Assembly (NCBI GenBank): GCA_038243995.1 | Contig: JBBRTV010000023.1 | Coordinates: 35,548-99,547, forward strand | Length of the DNA stretch: 64,000 bases | DNA from: Scleromatobacter sp038243995 | GTDB lineage: Bacteria > Pseudomonadota > Gammaproteobacteria > Burkholderiales > Burkholderiaceae_C | Reading direction: 5' to 3' | Part shown: positions 9,288 to 17,771 of the stretch, piece by piece | How the letters are laid out: every line of letters starts with the position of its first letter | Position numbering within the stretch: the stretch's first letter is position 1 | The notes under the pieces: generated by a model | Seen by the model: the letters and a program-made list of their open reading frames with translations, nothing else | Told to the model about the DNA's origin: nothing | Database searches by the model: none | Made by a program: the position numbers and the translations under genes

Positions 9288-10394
9288 ATGACCTCGCTTC
9301 CGGTTCCCGGCACGCCCCGCCTCCTCGCCGCCCGCCTCGAACGCACCGGCGAGGTGTTGCGCGAGCTGCTGCGCTCTTTGAAGCAGGCGCTGCCTATCGT
9401 CGCCGGCGTGGCGGGGCCGATCTTCATCGCCAGCCTGGCGCTGCTCGCATGGGCCGGGGTGCCGCCGATGAAGGCGGCGACGCTGCCGTGGCGCAGCGGG
9501 GCGCCGCTGTGGCTGGCGCAGGCCGTCCTCGCCGCGTGGCCGCTGTGGGCGTTGCGCGGGCGGCTGTTGCCGACGGCGTGGTGCGTGCAGCTGCGTTGCC
9601 TGCCGTTGACCGCACGCGACCTGTGGGCGTCCGACATGGCCGTCAGCGCGGTCGTCCTCGCGCCGCTCGCCGCGCTCTATGCCGTTTCTGTCACGGTGTT
9701 CGCGGTGCAGCGGCCCGCATGGTGGCTGCAGGCATGGCCGCTCTGCGTCCTGTCGCTCGGGGGGTCGTGGCTGGCCTCCTGCGGTCTGGGCGCGCTGGCG
9801 CTGGGCTGGCAGCGACGGGGCGTGTCCGTGCACGCGCGGCGCGTCACGCGCATGCGCACGCCCGAGGAGTTGCTGGCGTCGCCTCCGCGCCTGTTCGCGG
9901 CGCTGCTGTGGAAGCCCTGGTGGCGCGGTGCGCTGGCGCCCGGCGGCCGCGCCGTCGTGGTCGGCATCGCGAGCACCGGCCTGATCGCCGGGGCGTGGGT
10001 GAGCGGGGCGTGGCCGGTTGTGCCGGGTGCCGCCTGGGCGCTGATGTTCTGTATGTCGACCGTCGCGCTGACCGAACGCGTGCAGCGCGCGATGGAAGGG
10101 CACCTGGCCGGGCGCTCGCATTGGCTGGCCGCGCTGCCGACGACGACCCCATGGCGTGCGCAGTCGCGGCTGCTGATTTGTGCGCCGATGTGGATCGCGG
10201 GCGTGCTGGTGGTCGGGTTCGTGCTCGCCGTGCGCCCATGGCGCGCCGCGCCGCTGGCCTGCTTTGCCGCCGGGCTGTTCGCGACCCCCGCGGTGATGTC
10301 CGCCGTGCCGTCGGCGAACCGGGAGGCCCATGTCGGGCTGTGGGCGATCTGCGTCGGCGTGTTGACCGCGCTGGGGAGCGAGCTGTGGAACTGA
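9288..10394 (+). CDS. Multi-span membrane protein, probable ABC exporter permease
   Basis: About 368 residues, with roughly eight or nine hydrophobic segments along its length. A charged stretch between segments 4 and 5 (RRVTRMRTPEELLASPPR) is probably cytoplasmic. I recognise no named family. The following ABC ATPase overlaps the end of this gene by 10 bp in another frame, so the two probably form one transporter. I start it at ATG 9288; an in-frame GTG at 9213 directly after the uvrA stop would add 25 residues that look unlike a membrane protein N-terminus. Direction and substrate are unknown. The genes follow uvrA closely and may be cotranscribed with it. Confidence 0.65.
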   Translation: MTSLPVPGTPRLLAARLERTGEVLRELLRSLKQALPIVAGVAGPIFIASLALLAWAGVPPMKAATLPWRSGAPLWLAQAVLAAWPLWALRGRLLPTAWCVQLRCLPLTARDLWASDMAVSAVVLAPLAALYAVSVTVFAVQRPAWWLQAWPLCVLSLGGSWLASCGLGALALGWQRRGVSVHARRVTRMRTPEELLASPPRLFAALLWKPWWRGALAPGGRAVVVGIASTGLIAGAWVSGAWPVVPGAAWALMFCMSTVALTERVQRAMEGHLAGRSHWLAALPTTTPWRAQSRLLICAPMWIAGVLVVGFVLAVRPWRAAPLACFAAGLFATPAVMSAVPSANREAHVGLWAICVGVLTALGSELWN

Positions 10395-11086
10395 ACAGGC
10401 CGGCGGGCGCGGGCTCCGCCGATGGAGCGGCCCCGGGTGCCGATGCGGCCCTGACGCTGCGCATCTCGCGGCTCGTCTTCGCCTACGGCCAGCGCTGGCT
10501 GTTCGAAGGCTTCAATGCCGAGGCGGGCGCGGGCGTCACCTGGGTGCAGGGGGCGAACGGCAGCGGCAAGTCCACGCTGCTGCGGCTGCTGGCTGGCGCG
10601 ATCTCGCCGCGCCACGGCAGTTTCGAGCTGGCGGGGCAACGCTACGCCGCCGGCGATCGCCTGGCGCCGCTCGCTTGGCGGCGGCAGACCTTCTGGTGCC
10701 TCAGCGATCCCCCGCCGACGCCCTGGTTGACGATCGCCGAATGCCTGGGCTTCGTCAGCGGCACCTATCCGGATGCGTCGGCGCAACGCCTGCGCGAACA
10801 GGTCGACGCGCTGGGCCTGGCGAAGGCGCTCGAGACGCCGCTGCGCGATGCCTCGCTCGGCCAGCAACGCAAGACTTTGCTGGCGCTGGCGCTCGCGCTG
10901 CCCGTGAAGCTGCTGCTGCTCGATGAGCCCTTCAACGCGCTCGACGCAGCCTCCGCGAAGCACCTCGCCGACACGCTCACGGCGCGCGCGGAGCAGGGCG
11001 GCCAGGTGATCCTGCTGACCAGCCACGTCGAGCCGCACGTGCCCGTGCGCGACCACTGGCGCATCGACGCCCCGCCGGCGTCCTGA
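10385..11086 (+). CDS. ABC transporter ATP-binding protein
   Basis: The 233-residue protein has Walker A GANGSGKST near residue 58, Walker B LLLLDEPFNALD near 182 and the H-loop LLTSH near 213. The signature motif reads SLGQQRK instead of LSGGQ, a departure also seen in some CcmA-like and short exporter ATPases. The GTG start overlaps the end of the upstream permease gene, showing translational coupling. It powers that membrane protein, probably as an exporter because no binding protein is present. The substrate is unknown. Confidence 0.85.
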   Translation: MELNRPAGAGSADGAAPGADAALTLRISRLVFAYGQRWLFEGFNAEAGAGVTWVQGANGSGKSTLLRLLAGAISPRHGSFELAGQRYAAGDRLAPLAWRRQTFWCLSDPPPTPWLTIAECLGFVSGTYPDASAQRLREQVDALGLAKALETPLRDASLGQQRKTLLALALALPVKLLLLDEPFNALDAASAKHLADTLTARAEQGGQVILLTSHVEPHVPVRDHWRIDAPPAS

Positions 11087-11111
11087 CGGTCGGGCGGGTA
11101 CTTCGGGCGGT

Positions 11112-12431
11112 CTAGGGCCGACGGCCCGCCGCCACACGCGGGCCGGCCGGCACTGCATAGCCGTCGGTCAGCGTCTTCAGGAACGCGACGACGTCGGCGA
11201 TCTCCGCTTCCGAGAACGCCGCTCGGTCGCCGGGCTTGCGGCCGAACGGCGTCTCCATGTTCACGTTCTTGCGGAACCGCGCCGGCAGGTCGTCGAACTT
11301 GCGCACCTGCCCGTTCGCGTCGCGTGGATAGAAGCGCTGCGGATCGGTATCGCGCAGCGCATAGAAGCGCACGGCCTCGGCGAGGCGGCTGAACACGCCG
11401 TTGTGGAAAAAGGCGCTGCGCAGCGCCACGTTGCGCAGCGACGGCGTCTTGAACAGGCCGCAGTACGCATCGTGATCCCGGAGGTCGGTGCGCAGCGGGC
11501 CGCACAGGCCGAGGTCGTTCCAGGCGGGATCCGCATTCGCCGGGATGGCGGGGTTGCGCGGCGCGCCGGTGGCGATGAAGCCCTGGTCGGTGAACTGCGG
11601 GAACGCGCCGCGCTTGACGGCGCTCGGGTGGCACACCGCGCAATTGCCTTTGTTCGGGTCGTCGAACACGCGCAGGCCGCGCGCCTCGGCGGCCGACAGC
11701 GGCACCTTGCCGCGCAGGAATGCGTCGTACTTGCTGCTGTACGGATAGAAATCGGCCGGACTCTGCTGGAAGACTTCCAGCGCGAGGACCAGGCCGTTCC
11801 ACGCGACCCGCGGGTCGTCGAACACGTGGTCGCCGAACGCCTCGCGCATCCGGCGGCCGCTAGACGAGGCTTTCAGCTTCGCGACGACCGCGCCGCTGTC
11901 GGCGTTCGCCATCTCGAAGGGCGACAGCAGCGGGCCGGCGGCCTGTTCGTGCGCGGAGCCCGCGCGGCCGTCCCAGTCCAGGCCGCCGGTCGGCCCCAGG
12001 TCGGCGCTGTCGTCGCCGTCGTTGTCGCTGAAGTGCTCGGAGAACGCCGGCGTGTTCTGGCGATACATCAACGAGGGCACGGCCCGCAGCCCGGGCAGCG
12101 CGCGCGTGGCGCCGCCGAGCTGCACCGCGCGGCGGTTGGCCGGGCCGAAGGCATGGGCCGGATCGTGGCAGGTGGCGCAGGCCGCCTGCCCGGAGGCGGA
12201 CAACGCGCGGTCGAAGAACAGCGCGCGGCCCAGCGCGGTGAGCGTCTGCGCGTCGGGCTTGCGCTCGAACGGCGTCGCGTAGAAAGGGGGCGCTGCCGCG
12301 GCCGTGCGGGAAGGTGCCGAGGCGGTCATCCCGGCAACGGGAACGGCGAACGCGATCGGCGCCAGGAGCGCGATCGCCAGGGTCGGCAATACGCGGCGGG
12401 GCGAAGCGGGCAAACGGATGAGAGGGGTCAC
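11112..12431 (-). CDS. Di-haem cytochrome c peroxidase (MauG/CCP family), periplasmic
   Basis: The product carries two haem c sites, CATCH in the N-terminal domain and CAVCH in the C-terminal domain. The layout is that of bacterial cytochrome c peroxidases, which reduce H2O2 in the periplasm with electrons from small c-type cytochromes. The N-terminus (TPLIRLPASPRRVLPTLAIALLAPIAFA) is a good signal peptide from GTG 12431. Longer in-frame starts at 12484 and 12521 exist but lengthen the N-terminus unusually. It is divergent from the AcpA-type phosphoesterase with about 170 bp between them. It could equally be a MauG-like enzyme acting on a protein; sequence does not decide. Confidence 0.8.
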   Translation of the reverse strand: MTPLIRLPASPRRVLPTLAIALLAPIAFAVPVAGMTASAPSRTAAAAPPFYATPFERKPDAQTLTALGRALFFDRALSASGQAACATCHDPAHAFGPANRRAVQLGGATRALPGLRAVPSLMYRQNTPAFSEHFSDNDGDDSADLGPTGGLDWDGRAGSAHEQAAGPLLSPFEMANADSGAVVAKLKASSSGRRMREAFGDHVFDDPRVAWNGLVLALEVFQQSPADFYPYSSKYDAFLRGKVPLSAAEARGLRVFDDPNKGNCAVCHPSAVKRGAFPQFTDQGFIATGAPRNPAIPANADPAWNDLGLCGPLRTDLRDHDAYCGLFKTPSLRNVALRSAFFHNGVFSRLAEAVRFYALRDTDPQRFYPRDANGQVRKFDDLPARFRKNVNMETPFGRKPGDRAAFSEAEIADVVAFLKTLTDGYAVPAGPRVAAGRRP

Positions 12432-12601
12432 GAGCGGTCGTCCGCAGGGCGGTTGTCGGCGAACCCGGCAGGCTAGGCGTGTCATGTGGCAGGCGTGTGA
12501 CGGGAGGATGACTTCGGACATTGGTTACATGACACGGCGTTGTCACACGCGGCGGCGATGCTCGGCGAATTCCCTGTTTCTGGCCGAGGAGCCACGTCCC
12601 C

Positions 12602-14314
12602 ATGAAAAGCCCCCTTCGATTCGCCGCCGCCTTGACGCCCGTCGCCTTCGGTACCCTGCTCGCGCTGGCCGCCTGCGGCAGCGACGGCACGTCGACGACC
12701 CCGGTCACGCCACCGGTCGCGACGCTCGACACCGCTTTGCAGTCCAAGGTGCAGAACATCGTCGTCATCTACGCCGAGAACCGTTCCTTCGACAACCTGT
12801 TCGGCAACTTCCCCGGCGCCAACGGCCTGAGCACGGTCGTCGACGCCAACGGCGTGCCGACCTCCGCCTACATCCCGCAGAAGGATCGCGACGGCACGAC
12901 CGTGCTCGCGACGCTGCCGCAGACCTGGGGCGGTGTGACCGCGCCGGGCAGCAGCGTCGTCGTGACGCAGGCGCAGAGCGCCGGCCTCGCGAACGCGCCG
13001 TTCTCGATCGAGACCGCGTTCAAGGCCAGCGCCAACGCGACGCTCGACCAGTCGACCGTCACCCGCGACCTGTACCACCGGTTCTTCGAGAACCAGATGG
13101 AAATCAACGGCGGCAAGAACGACATGTTCGCCGCCTGGGCCGACGCCGGCGGCCTGACCATGGGCCACTTCGACTACAGCAACTCCGCGCTGTACAAGCT
13201 CGCACAGCAATACGTGCTGGCGGACAACTTCTTCGAAGGTGCGTTCGGCGGCTCGTTCCTCAACCACCAGTACCTGATCTGCGCCTGTGCGCCGGAATAT
13301 CCGAACGCGGACACCGCGGCGGCCCACCCGACGATCGCCGTGCTGGACAAGGACGCGGACGGCAACTACCTGCCGCACCTGACCGCGTCGGCCACCGCCA
13401 AGGCCTCGGCCCTCGACGGCGCGCCGTCCTACGTGCTCAGCGGCAACATCGCGCCGGCGAACTACTTCGGCGACAACAAGTTCTATGCGGTCAACACGAT
13501 GCAGGCGCCGTTCCAGCCCAGCGGCAACGCGCCGAAGGACGTGAGCGGCAACAACAACCTGTTCGCCGACACGTCCAAGGCGACGACGCTGCCGCCGCAG
13601 AGCCAGCTCAACATCGGCGACATGCTGACGGCCCGCGCCGTGAGCTGGAAGTGGTACGGCGGTTCGTGGAACGCGGCGGTCAACGACGGCACGCAGGCCC
13701 CGACCACCCCGCGCACCGTGATCTACGCTGGCAACTCGGTGGGCGTCGCGACCACCGCGAACGTCGACTTCCAGCCGCATCACCAGCCGTTCAACTACTA
13801 CGCCAACCTCGACCCGGTCGCGCACGCCGCGTCGCGCGCCGCGCACCTGAAGGACTACACCGACCTGGTCGCCGACGCTGCCGCCGGCACGCTGCCGGCC
13901 GTGACGTTCTACAAGCCCGAAGGCGTCTACAACCAGCATGAAGGCTATGCGAACCTCGCCGACGGCGACGCGCGCATCGCCGACGTGGTGGCCAAGCTCC
14001 AGGCCAGCCCGCAGTACAAGAACATGGTCATCGTGATCACGTACGACGAGTTCGGCGGCGCCTGGGATCACGTCGCTCCGCCGAAGGGCGACCTGGTCGG
14101 CCCCGGCACGCGCATTCCGGCGATCATCATCTCGCCGCTCGCGAAGATGGGCACCGTCGATCACACGCAGTACGACACGGCGTCGATCCTGCGCCTGATC
14201 ACGCGCCGCTTCCAGCTGGGCGTGCTGCCGGGCCTGACGACGCGCGACGACGCACTGAAGGCCGCCGGCGCGCCGCCGATGGGCGACCTGACGAACGCGC
14301 TGAACCTGCTGTAA
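12602..14314 (+). CDS. AcpA/phospholipase C-superfamily phosphoesterase lipoprotein
   Basis: The 570-residue protein starts with a lipoprotein signal peptide, LALAACGS with the lipobox cysteine at residue 25, so it should be membrane-anchored and exported. The catalytic features of the acid phosphatase AcpA / phospholipase C group are present: E59-N60 in YAENRSFDNLFG, the segment GGSFLNHQ in the middle, and YDEFGGAWDHV near residue 482. GAGGAG lies about 10 bp before the ATG. It probably hydrolyses phosphomonoesters or phospholipids in the periplasm, for example for phosphate scavenging, but no Pho box was found. Cytochrome c peroxidase is divergent. Confident on superfamily, not on substrate. 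Confidence 0.8.
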   Translation: MKSPLRFAAALTPVAFGTLLALAACGSDGTSTTPVTPPVATLDTALQSKVQNIVVIYAENRSFDNLFGNFPGANGLSTVVDANGVPTSAYIPQKDRDGTTVLATLPQTWGGVTAPGSSVVVTQAQSAGLANAPFSIETAFKASANATLDQSTVTRDLYHRFFENQMEINGGKNDMFAAWADAGGLTMGHFDYSNSALYKLAQQYVLADNFFEGAFGGSFLNHQYLICACAPEYPNADTAAAHPTIAVLDKDADGNYLPHLTASATAKASALDGAPSYVLSGNIAPANYFGDNKFYAVNTMQAPFQPSGNAPKDVSGNNNLFADTSKATTLPPQSQLNIGDMLTARAVSWKWYGGSWNAAVNDGTQAPTTPRTVIYAGNSVGVATTANVDFQPHHQPFNYYANLDPVAHAASRAAHLKDYTDLVADAAAGTLPAVTFYKPEGVYNQHEGYANLADGDARIADVVAKLQASPQYKNMVIVITYDEFGGAWDHVAPPKGDLVGPGTRIPAIIISPLAKMGTVDHTQYDTASILRLITRRFQLGVLPGLTTRDDALKAAGAPPMGDLTNALNLL

Positions 14315-14317
14315 GCG

Positions 14318-14341
14318 AGCCGCGCGGGCGCCGCCCGCGGC
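14318..14341. terminator. GC-rich stem-loop between convergent genes
   Basis: GCGGGC-GCC-GCCCGC lies between the stop codons of the phosphoesterase and the small membrane protein. It lacks a T-tract, so termination is only possible. Confidence 0.35.
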
Positions 14342-14343
14342 GC

Positions 14344-14613
14344 CTATTTGCCGCGCCGGATCAGGTCGATCCCGCGCGGCTTTTTCCATGTCATCACGCG
14401 TTGCTTCGGCCGCAACGCGATCCGCACGCGCCAGGCGAGGACCAGCGCCGCGAGCGTGAGGCAGGCGGCCCATTCGGCGGCGTGCGGCGTGTGGTTCGCG
14501 GCCCGCCAGACCAGCCACGCGAACGGCAGCAGCCACGCGACGAACAGCACGCGCTTCACGGCGCGGTTCTTCGGCGGGCGCCTTTTGCGCGGGGCGGCTT
14601 TGCGGGGCGGCAC
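14344..14613 (-). CDS. Small two-span membrane protein of unknown function
   Basis: I do not recognise a family. The reading frame gives 89 residues from a GTG at 14613 preceded by GAGGAAAG at good spacing, which fixes the start. The first 18 residues are strongly basic (PPRKAAPRKRRPPKNR). Two hydrophobic segments follow, VLFVAWLLPFAWLVW and AACLTLAALVLAW, joined by a short loop, and then a basic tail ending IDLIRRGK. This pattern suggests an inner-membrane protein with both ends in the cytoplasm. It is convergent with the phosphoesterase and divergent from yceH. Confidence 0.5.
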   Translation of the reverse strand: MPPRKAAPRKRRPPKNRAVKRVLFVAWLLPFAWLVWRAANHTPHAAEWAACLTLAALVLAWRVRIALRPKQRVMTWKKPRGIDLIRRGK

Positions 14614-14820
14614 GTCTTGCTTTCCTCGGGGGGCGTCGGAGTCGTGGTCGGCCGGATCCGACCGGGGCCGCCGGCATCGGGCTTGCCGTGCGGTCGCCGG
14701 GCTGGTGCGTCGTGCGGCGCGCCGATTGTCCCTCGCCGTTTCGCCGCATGCGGCATGCGTCGCCGCAACGCGCGCGAGCGATACTGCAACGTCCCCTCTC
14801 GAGCCTTCCGTCGCCGCGCC

Positions 14821-15507
14821 ATGACCCTGCCCACGCTTTCGCTCCTGGAAACCCGCATCCTCGGTGTGCTCGTCGAGAAACAGCACACCGTGCCCGACAG
14901 CTATCCGCTGAGCCTCAATGCCTTGACGCTGGGCTGCAACCAGAAGACCGCGCGCGATCCGGTGATAGCCGCGAGCGAAGGCGACGTGCTCGCCGCGCTC
15001 GATACCCTGAAGACGCTTCACCTCGTGTTCGAAGGCTCCGGCAGCCGCGTGCCGCGCTTCGAGCACAACGTCGCCCGCGTACTCGGCGTGCCCGGCCAGA
15101 GCGTCGCGCTGCTCGCCCTGCTGATGCTGCGCGGGCCGCAGACGGCCGCCGAGCTGCGCCTGAACACCGAGCGGCTGCACCGTTTCGCCGATATCTCGTC
15201 GGTCGAAGGCTTCCTCGACGAACTCGCGACGCACGAGCCGCCCTTCGTCATCAAGCTGACGCGCGCCCCCGGCGCACGCGAGTCGCGCTGGGCGCACCTG
15301 CTGTCCGGGCCGGTGGCCGACGCCGCGCCGCAGGCGGCCCATGCCGGGCCTGCAACCGCGCTGGCCGACGCCGGACTGGCGATGTCCGAGGTCGCTGCGC
15401 TGCGCGCCGAACAACTGCGCATGAACGCCGAGATCGCGCTGCTGCGCGCGCAGGTGGCACGGCTGGCGTCGGAGCTGGGCATCGCCCTCGAGGCAGAACC
15501 CGACTAG
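14821..15507 (+). CDS. yceH: YceH family (DUF480) protein
   Basis: The 228-residue protein matches YceH: it opens with LSLLETRILGVLVEKQ and continues PDSYPLSLNALTLGCNQKT and RDPV. These are the tandem winged-helix segments of this family. The C-terminus has a coiled-coil-like segment (ALRAEQLRMNAEIALLRAQVARLASELG). Its function is not established; a DNA-binding or regulatory role is only suggested by the fold. It lies alone between the small membrane protein and a convergent conserved gene whose stop is 7 bp away. Confidence 0.85.
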   Translation: MTLPTLSLLETRILGVLVEKQHTVPDSYPLSLNALTLGCNQKTARDPVIAASEGDVLAALDTLKTLHLVFEGSGSRVPRFEHNVARVLGVPGQSVALLALLMLRGPQTAAELRLNTERLHRFADISSVEGFLDELATHEPPFVIKLTRAPGARESRWAHLLSGPVADAAPQAAHAGPATALADAGLAMSEVAALRAEQLRMNAEIALLRAQVARLASELGIALEAEPD

Positions 15508-15514
15508 AGCGAGG

Positions 15515-15853
15515 TCAATCGCCGAACAGCTTCAGCGCGTCCTTGTTGGCGCGCTCGCGGAAGCTCTTGCGCGAGAACAGCTTGGTCTGCGCTTCCAGCG
15601 GCAGGTCGGTGATGTTGATGACGTTCTTCGAGATCAGGGTGTCGATCACGTCTTCGATGACGCGCACGAAGTCGGCATCGAGCTCGGCGAAGCGCTCTAT
15701 CTTCTCCGGCGGGTCCTGGCTTGCGGGATCCGCGACCAAGCCCAGGAACGCGCGCACCTGGGGGTGATCGTCGGGCAGGAACTCGGCGTGGCCCTCATCG
15801 CGGCGATGGAGGCTGTCGATGACGCCTTCGGCGTTGCGGCGGATGAACGGCAT
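15515..15853 (-). CDS. Conserved hypothetical protein (often mislabelled tryptophan synthase beta-like)
   Basis: The 112-residue soluble protein starts with MPFIRRNAEGVIDSL. Its C-terminal half contains DADFVRVIEDVIDTLISKNVINITDLP, a pattern I know from small proteobacterial proteins labelled tryptophan synthase subunit beta-like. It has none of the PLP-binding or catalytic features of TrpB, so that name should not be taken as function. It lies downstream of cytochrome c4 on the same strand and convergent with yceH. Confidence 0.65.
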   Translation of the reverse strand: MPFIRRNAEGVIDSLHRRDEGHAEFLPDDHPQVRAFLGLVADPASQDPPEKIERFAELDADFVRVIEDVIDTLISKNVINITDLPLEAQTKLFSRKSFRERANKDALKLFGD

Positions 15854-15973
15854 GCGTCGATGATAGCGGCGCGCCCACGGGCGCGCGCCCCGTTCTCCCG
15901 CACGCAGGCGCTGCGCCGCGGAACATGTTCACGGCGTCGGGCAGAACAGGTCGACGGCGTGCGCTGCCCGGGC

Positions 15974-15996
15974 CCCGGGGCGGCAGGCGCCCCGGG
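15974..15996 (-). terminator. Strong GC stem-loop after cytochrome c4
   Basis: Nine-base arms CCCGGGGCG and CGCCCCGGG are separated by five bases, 29 bp past the cytochrome c4 stop codon. There is no T-tract, so it may act as an mRNA 3' end stabiliser or a weak terminator. Confidence 0.4.
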
Positions 15997-16024
15997 CGTC
16001 AATGCGTCGGCGCCGCCCCGTGCT

Positions 16025-16645
16025 TCAGTGCAGGCCTTCGACGTAGTCGGAAACCGCCGCGATTTCCGCATCGCTCATCCGTGCGGCGACGGTCATCATC
16101 TGCGGGTTGTTGGCGCGCTTGCCCGAGCGGAACAGCGTCAGTTGCGAACTGGCGTACTCGGCGTGCTGGCCGGCCAGGCGCGGGTATTGCGACGGCAGGC
16201 CGGCGCCGGTCGGGCCGTGGCAGCCGGCGCAGGCCGGCACCTGCTTGTCGGGGATGCCGCCGCGCCAGATCTTCGTGCCCAGGGCCACGCTGGCCTTGTC
16301 GCCCTTGGATTGGCCTGCCTTGGCCGCCTTCGAAGCATAGAAAGCGGCGACGTTGCGCATGTCGTCTTCCGACAGCATGGAGGCCATCGGCATCATGATC
16401 GCGTTGGCACGCTTGCCGGCCTTGAACTCGGTCAACTGCTTGACGAGGTAGTCGGGATGCTGGCCCTGCAGGATCGGATTCGTGGGCAGGCCGCGGGAAC
16501 CGTCGGCGGTATGGCATGCACCGCAGACCTGCGCGGACGTGGCGGCTCCCTTGGCGAGATCCGGCTTGGCCGGACCCTTCGCTTCCTCTGCCAGCACGGG
16601 AAAGGCGAACAGGGCCGCCAGGGCAACAACGTACAAGGACTTCAT
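16025..16645 (-). CDS. Cytochrome c4, di-haem periplasmic electron carrier
   Basis: The 206-residue protein has a signal peptide (MKSLYVVALAALFAFPVLA) and two similar class I cytochrome c domains with CGACH near residue 40 and CAGCH near 138. Each domain has a downstream MMPMAS or MMTVAA methionine ligand region. Cytochrome c4 carries electrons between the bc1 complex and terminal oxidases and is membrane-associated. It is divergent from engB, a neighbour pair common in beta- and gammaproteobacteria. AAGGGTTCG precedes the ATG. It could also feed the cytochrome c peroxidase at 11.1-12.4 kb. Confidence 0.9.
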   Translation of the reverse strand: MKSLYVVALAALFAFPVLAEEAKGPAKPDLAKGAATSAQVCGACHTADGSRGLPTNPILQGQHPDYLVKQLTEFKAGKRANAIMMPMASMLSEDDMRNVAAFYASKAAKAGQSKGDKASVALGTKIWRGGIPDKQVPACAGCHGPTGAGLPSQYPRLAGQHAEYASSQLTLFRSGKRANNPQMMTVAARMSDAEIAAVSDYVEGLH

Positions 16646-16694
16646 CTCGACGAACCCTTCAGGAGTCTTTTGGATGGAGCAAACCCATCGATTT

Positions 16695-16700
16695 TACAAT
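16695..16700 (+). promoter_or_regulatory. Candidate -10 element giving a leaderless engB transcript
   Basis: TACAAT ends five bases before the engB ATG, so transcription would begin at or beside the A of the start codon. No Shine-Dalgarno sequence is present. The -35 is weak: TTGGAT at 16670-16675 with a 19 bp spacer. Confidence 0.35.
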
Positions 16701-16705
16701 GCACC

Positions 16706-17554
16706 ATGACCGAAGCTAAGCGTACGCGCAAACCCTCCCCCCCTCGCACCGTGCCGGCCCCGGTCTACAAGAAGCCGGTCGTGGTGTCTCCGCAGGCCAA
16801 GGAAGGTCTCGCGTGGCTGCATACCGCGAAGTTCCTCACCACCGCCAGCAAGCTGAACCAGCTGCCCCAGGGCGACATGCCGGAGATCGCCTTCGTCGGC
16901 CGCAGCAACGCCGGCAAGAGCTCCGCCATCAACGCGCTCGCCAACCAGCGCCAGCTCGCCTTCGCATCCAAGACGCCGGGCCGCACGCAGCATATCAACT
17001 TGTTCACCGTGGGTCTGCTGCGCGACGCGCCCGACGCGTTCTTCGCAGACCTGCCCGGCTACGGCTATGCCGCCGTCGCCCGCGGCAAGAAGCTCGTCTG
17101 GCAGCAGGTGATGGCCGACTACCTCGAGGTGCGGCGTGCGTTGATGGGCGTCGTGCTGATGATCGACAGCCGCCACGGCTTCACGCCGCTCGACCGCCAG
17201 TTGCTCGACTTCGTCGCCCAGCGCGTGCGCACCGGTGAGATCAAGCTCATGGTGCTGCTCACCAAGGCCGACAAGCTGAGCAAGCGCGAGGCACAACTCG
17301 CGACCGAAGCCGCGCAGGAGGTGCTGGGCGAGTTCGTCACCGAAGCCTCGGACATCGGCGTGACGCTGTTCTCGTCGATGCGGCGCGTGGGCATCGAGGA
17401 TGTCGCCGAGCAGTTGCACGGCTGGATGAAAACGAAGGCGCCGGCTCCGGCGGCCGTGGAAGGGGAAGAGGCCGTAGCAGCCGCCGCCGGAACGGCCACC
17501 GACGCCGCGCCCGACGCGGCGGACGAAGAGCCGCCCACGACGATGGCCGACTGA
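16706..17554 (+). CDS. engB: Ribosome biogenesis GTPase EngB/YihA (YsxC)
   Basis: The GTPase motifs are in order: G1 GRSNAGKSS near residue 65, G2 TPGRTQ near 91, G3 DLPGYGYA near 113, G4 TKADK near 187 and G5 SS near 222. EngB assists late assembly of the large ribosomal subunit. The protein is 282 residues, longer than the usual 200 or so. The excess is an N-terminal basic stretch and a C-terminal Ala/Glu/Asp-rich tail of about 50 residues that looks disordered. I start it at ATG 16706, where the family N-terminus begins. It is divergent from cytochrome c4. Confidence 0.9.
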   Translation: MTEAKRTRKPSPPRTVPAPVYKKPVVVSPQAKEGLAWLHTAKFLTTASKLNQLPQGDMPEIAFVGRSNAGKSSAINALANQRQLAFASKTPGRTQHINLFTVGLLRDAPDAFFADLPGYGYAAVARGKKLVWQQVMADYLEVRRALMGVVLMIDSRHGFTPLDRQLLDFVAQRVRTGEIKLMVLLTKADKLSKREAQLATEAAQEVLGEFVTEASDIGVTLFSSMRRVGIEDVAEQLHGWMKTKAPAPAAVEGEEAVAAAAGTATDAAPDAADEEPPTTMAD

Positions 17555-17570
17555 GCCGCGCCCCGGCGAT

Positions 17571-17584
17571 CGCGGCTGCAGCCG
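17571..17584. repeat. Palindrome in the engB-TIR intergenic gap
   Basis: GCGGCTGCAGCCGC is a perfect palindrome flanked by two near-identical copies of CCCGGCGATC(G/A)CGGC. It lies just past the engB stop and may be part of a terminator without a T-tract. I see no gene in the rest of 17555-17771. Confidence 0.4.
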
Positions 17585-17771
17585 CGGCCCGGCGATCACG
17601 GCCGACTGGCGCATCGCGCCCTCCTTCTCAAGGCCGCCCGATGAACAGCGCGGCGCCCAGCACGCCTCCTGCGACTCGGGGGCCCGGCGACGCGCCCGGC
17701 GGTGCCCCTCGCGCGAGCGTCGCGCACGCGGGTGCGGGGGCTGGCGGGTCCGATGCGCCGGCGGGGCGCGA

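Noticed and set aside
3246..10331. Very long minus-strand open frame (over 2300 codons) opposite uvrA
   Set aside because: Its translation is Arg/Ala/His-rich with no domains, as expected for the antisense of a GC-rich gene. The plus strand encodes an unmistakable UvrA.
15515..15853. Tryptophan synthase beta chain
   Set aside because: At 112 residues it lacks the PLP lysine and all TrpB motifs; the name circulates for this family but has no support in the sequence.
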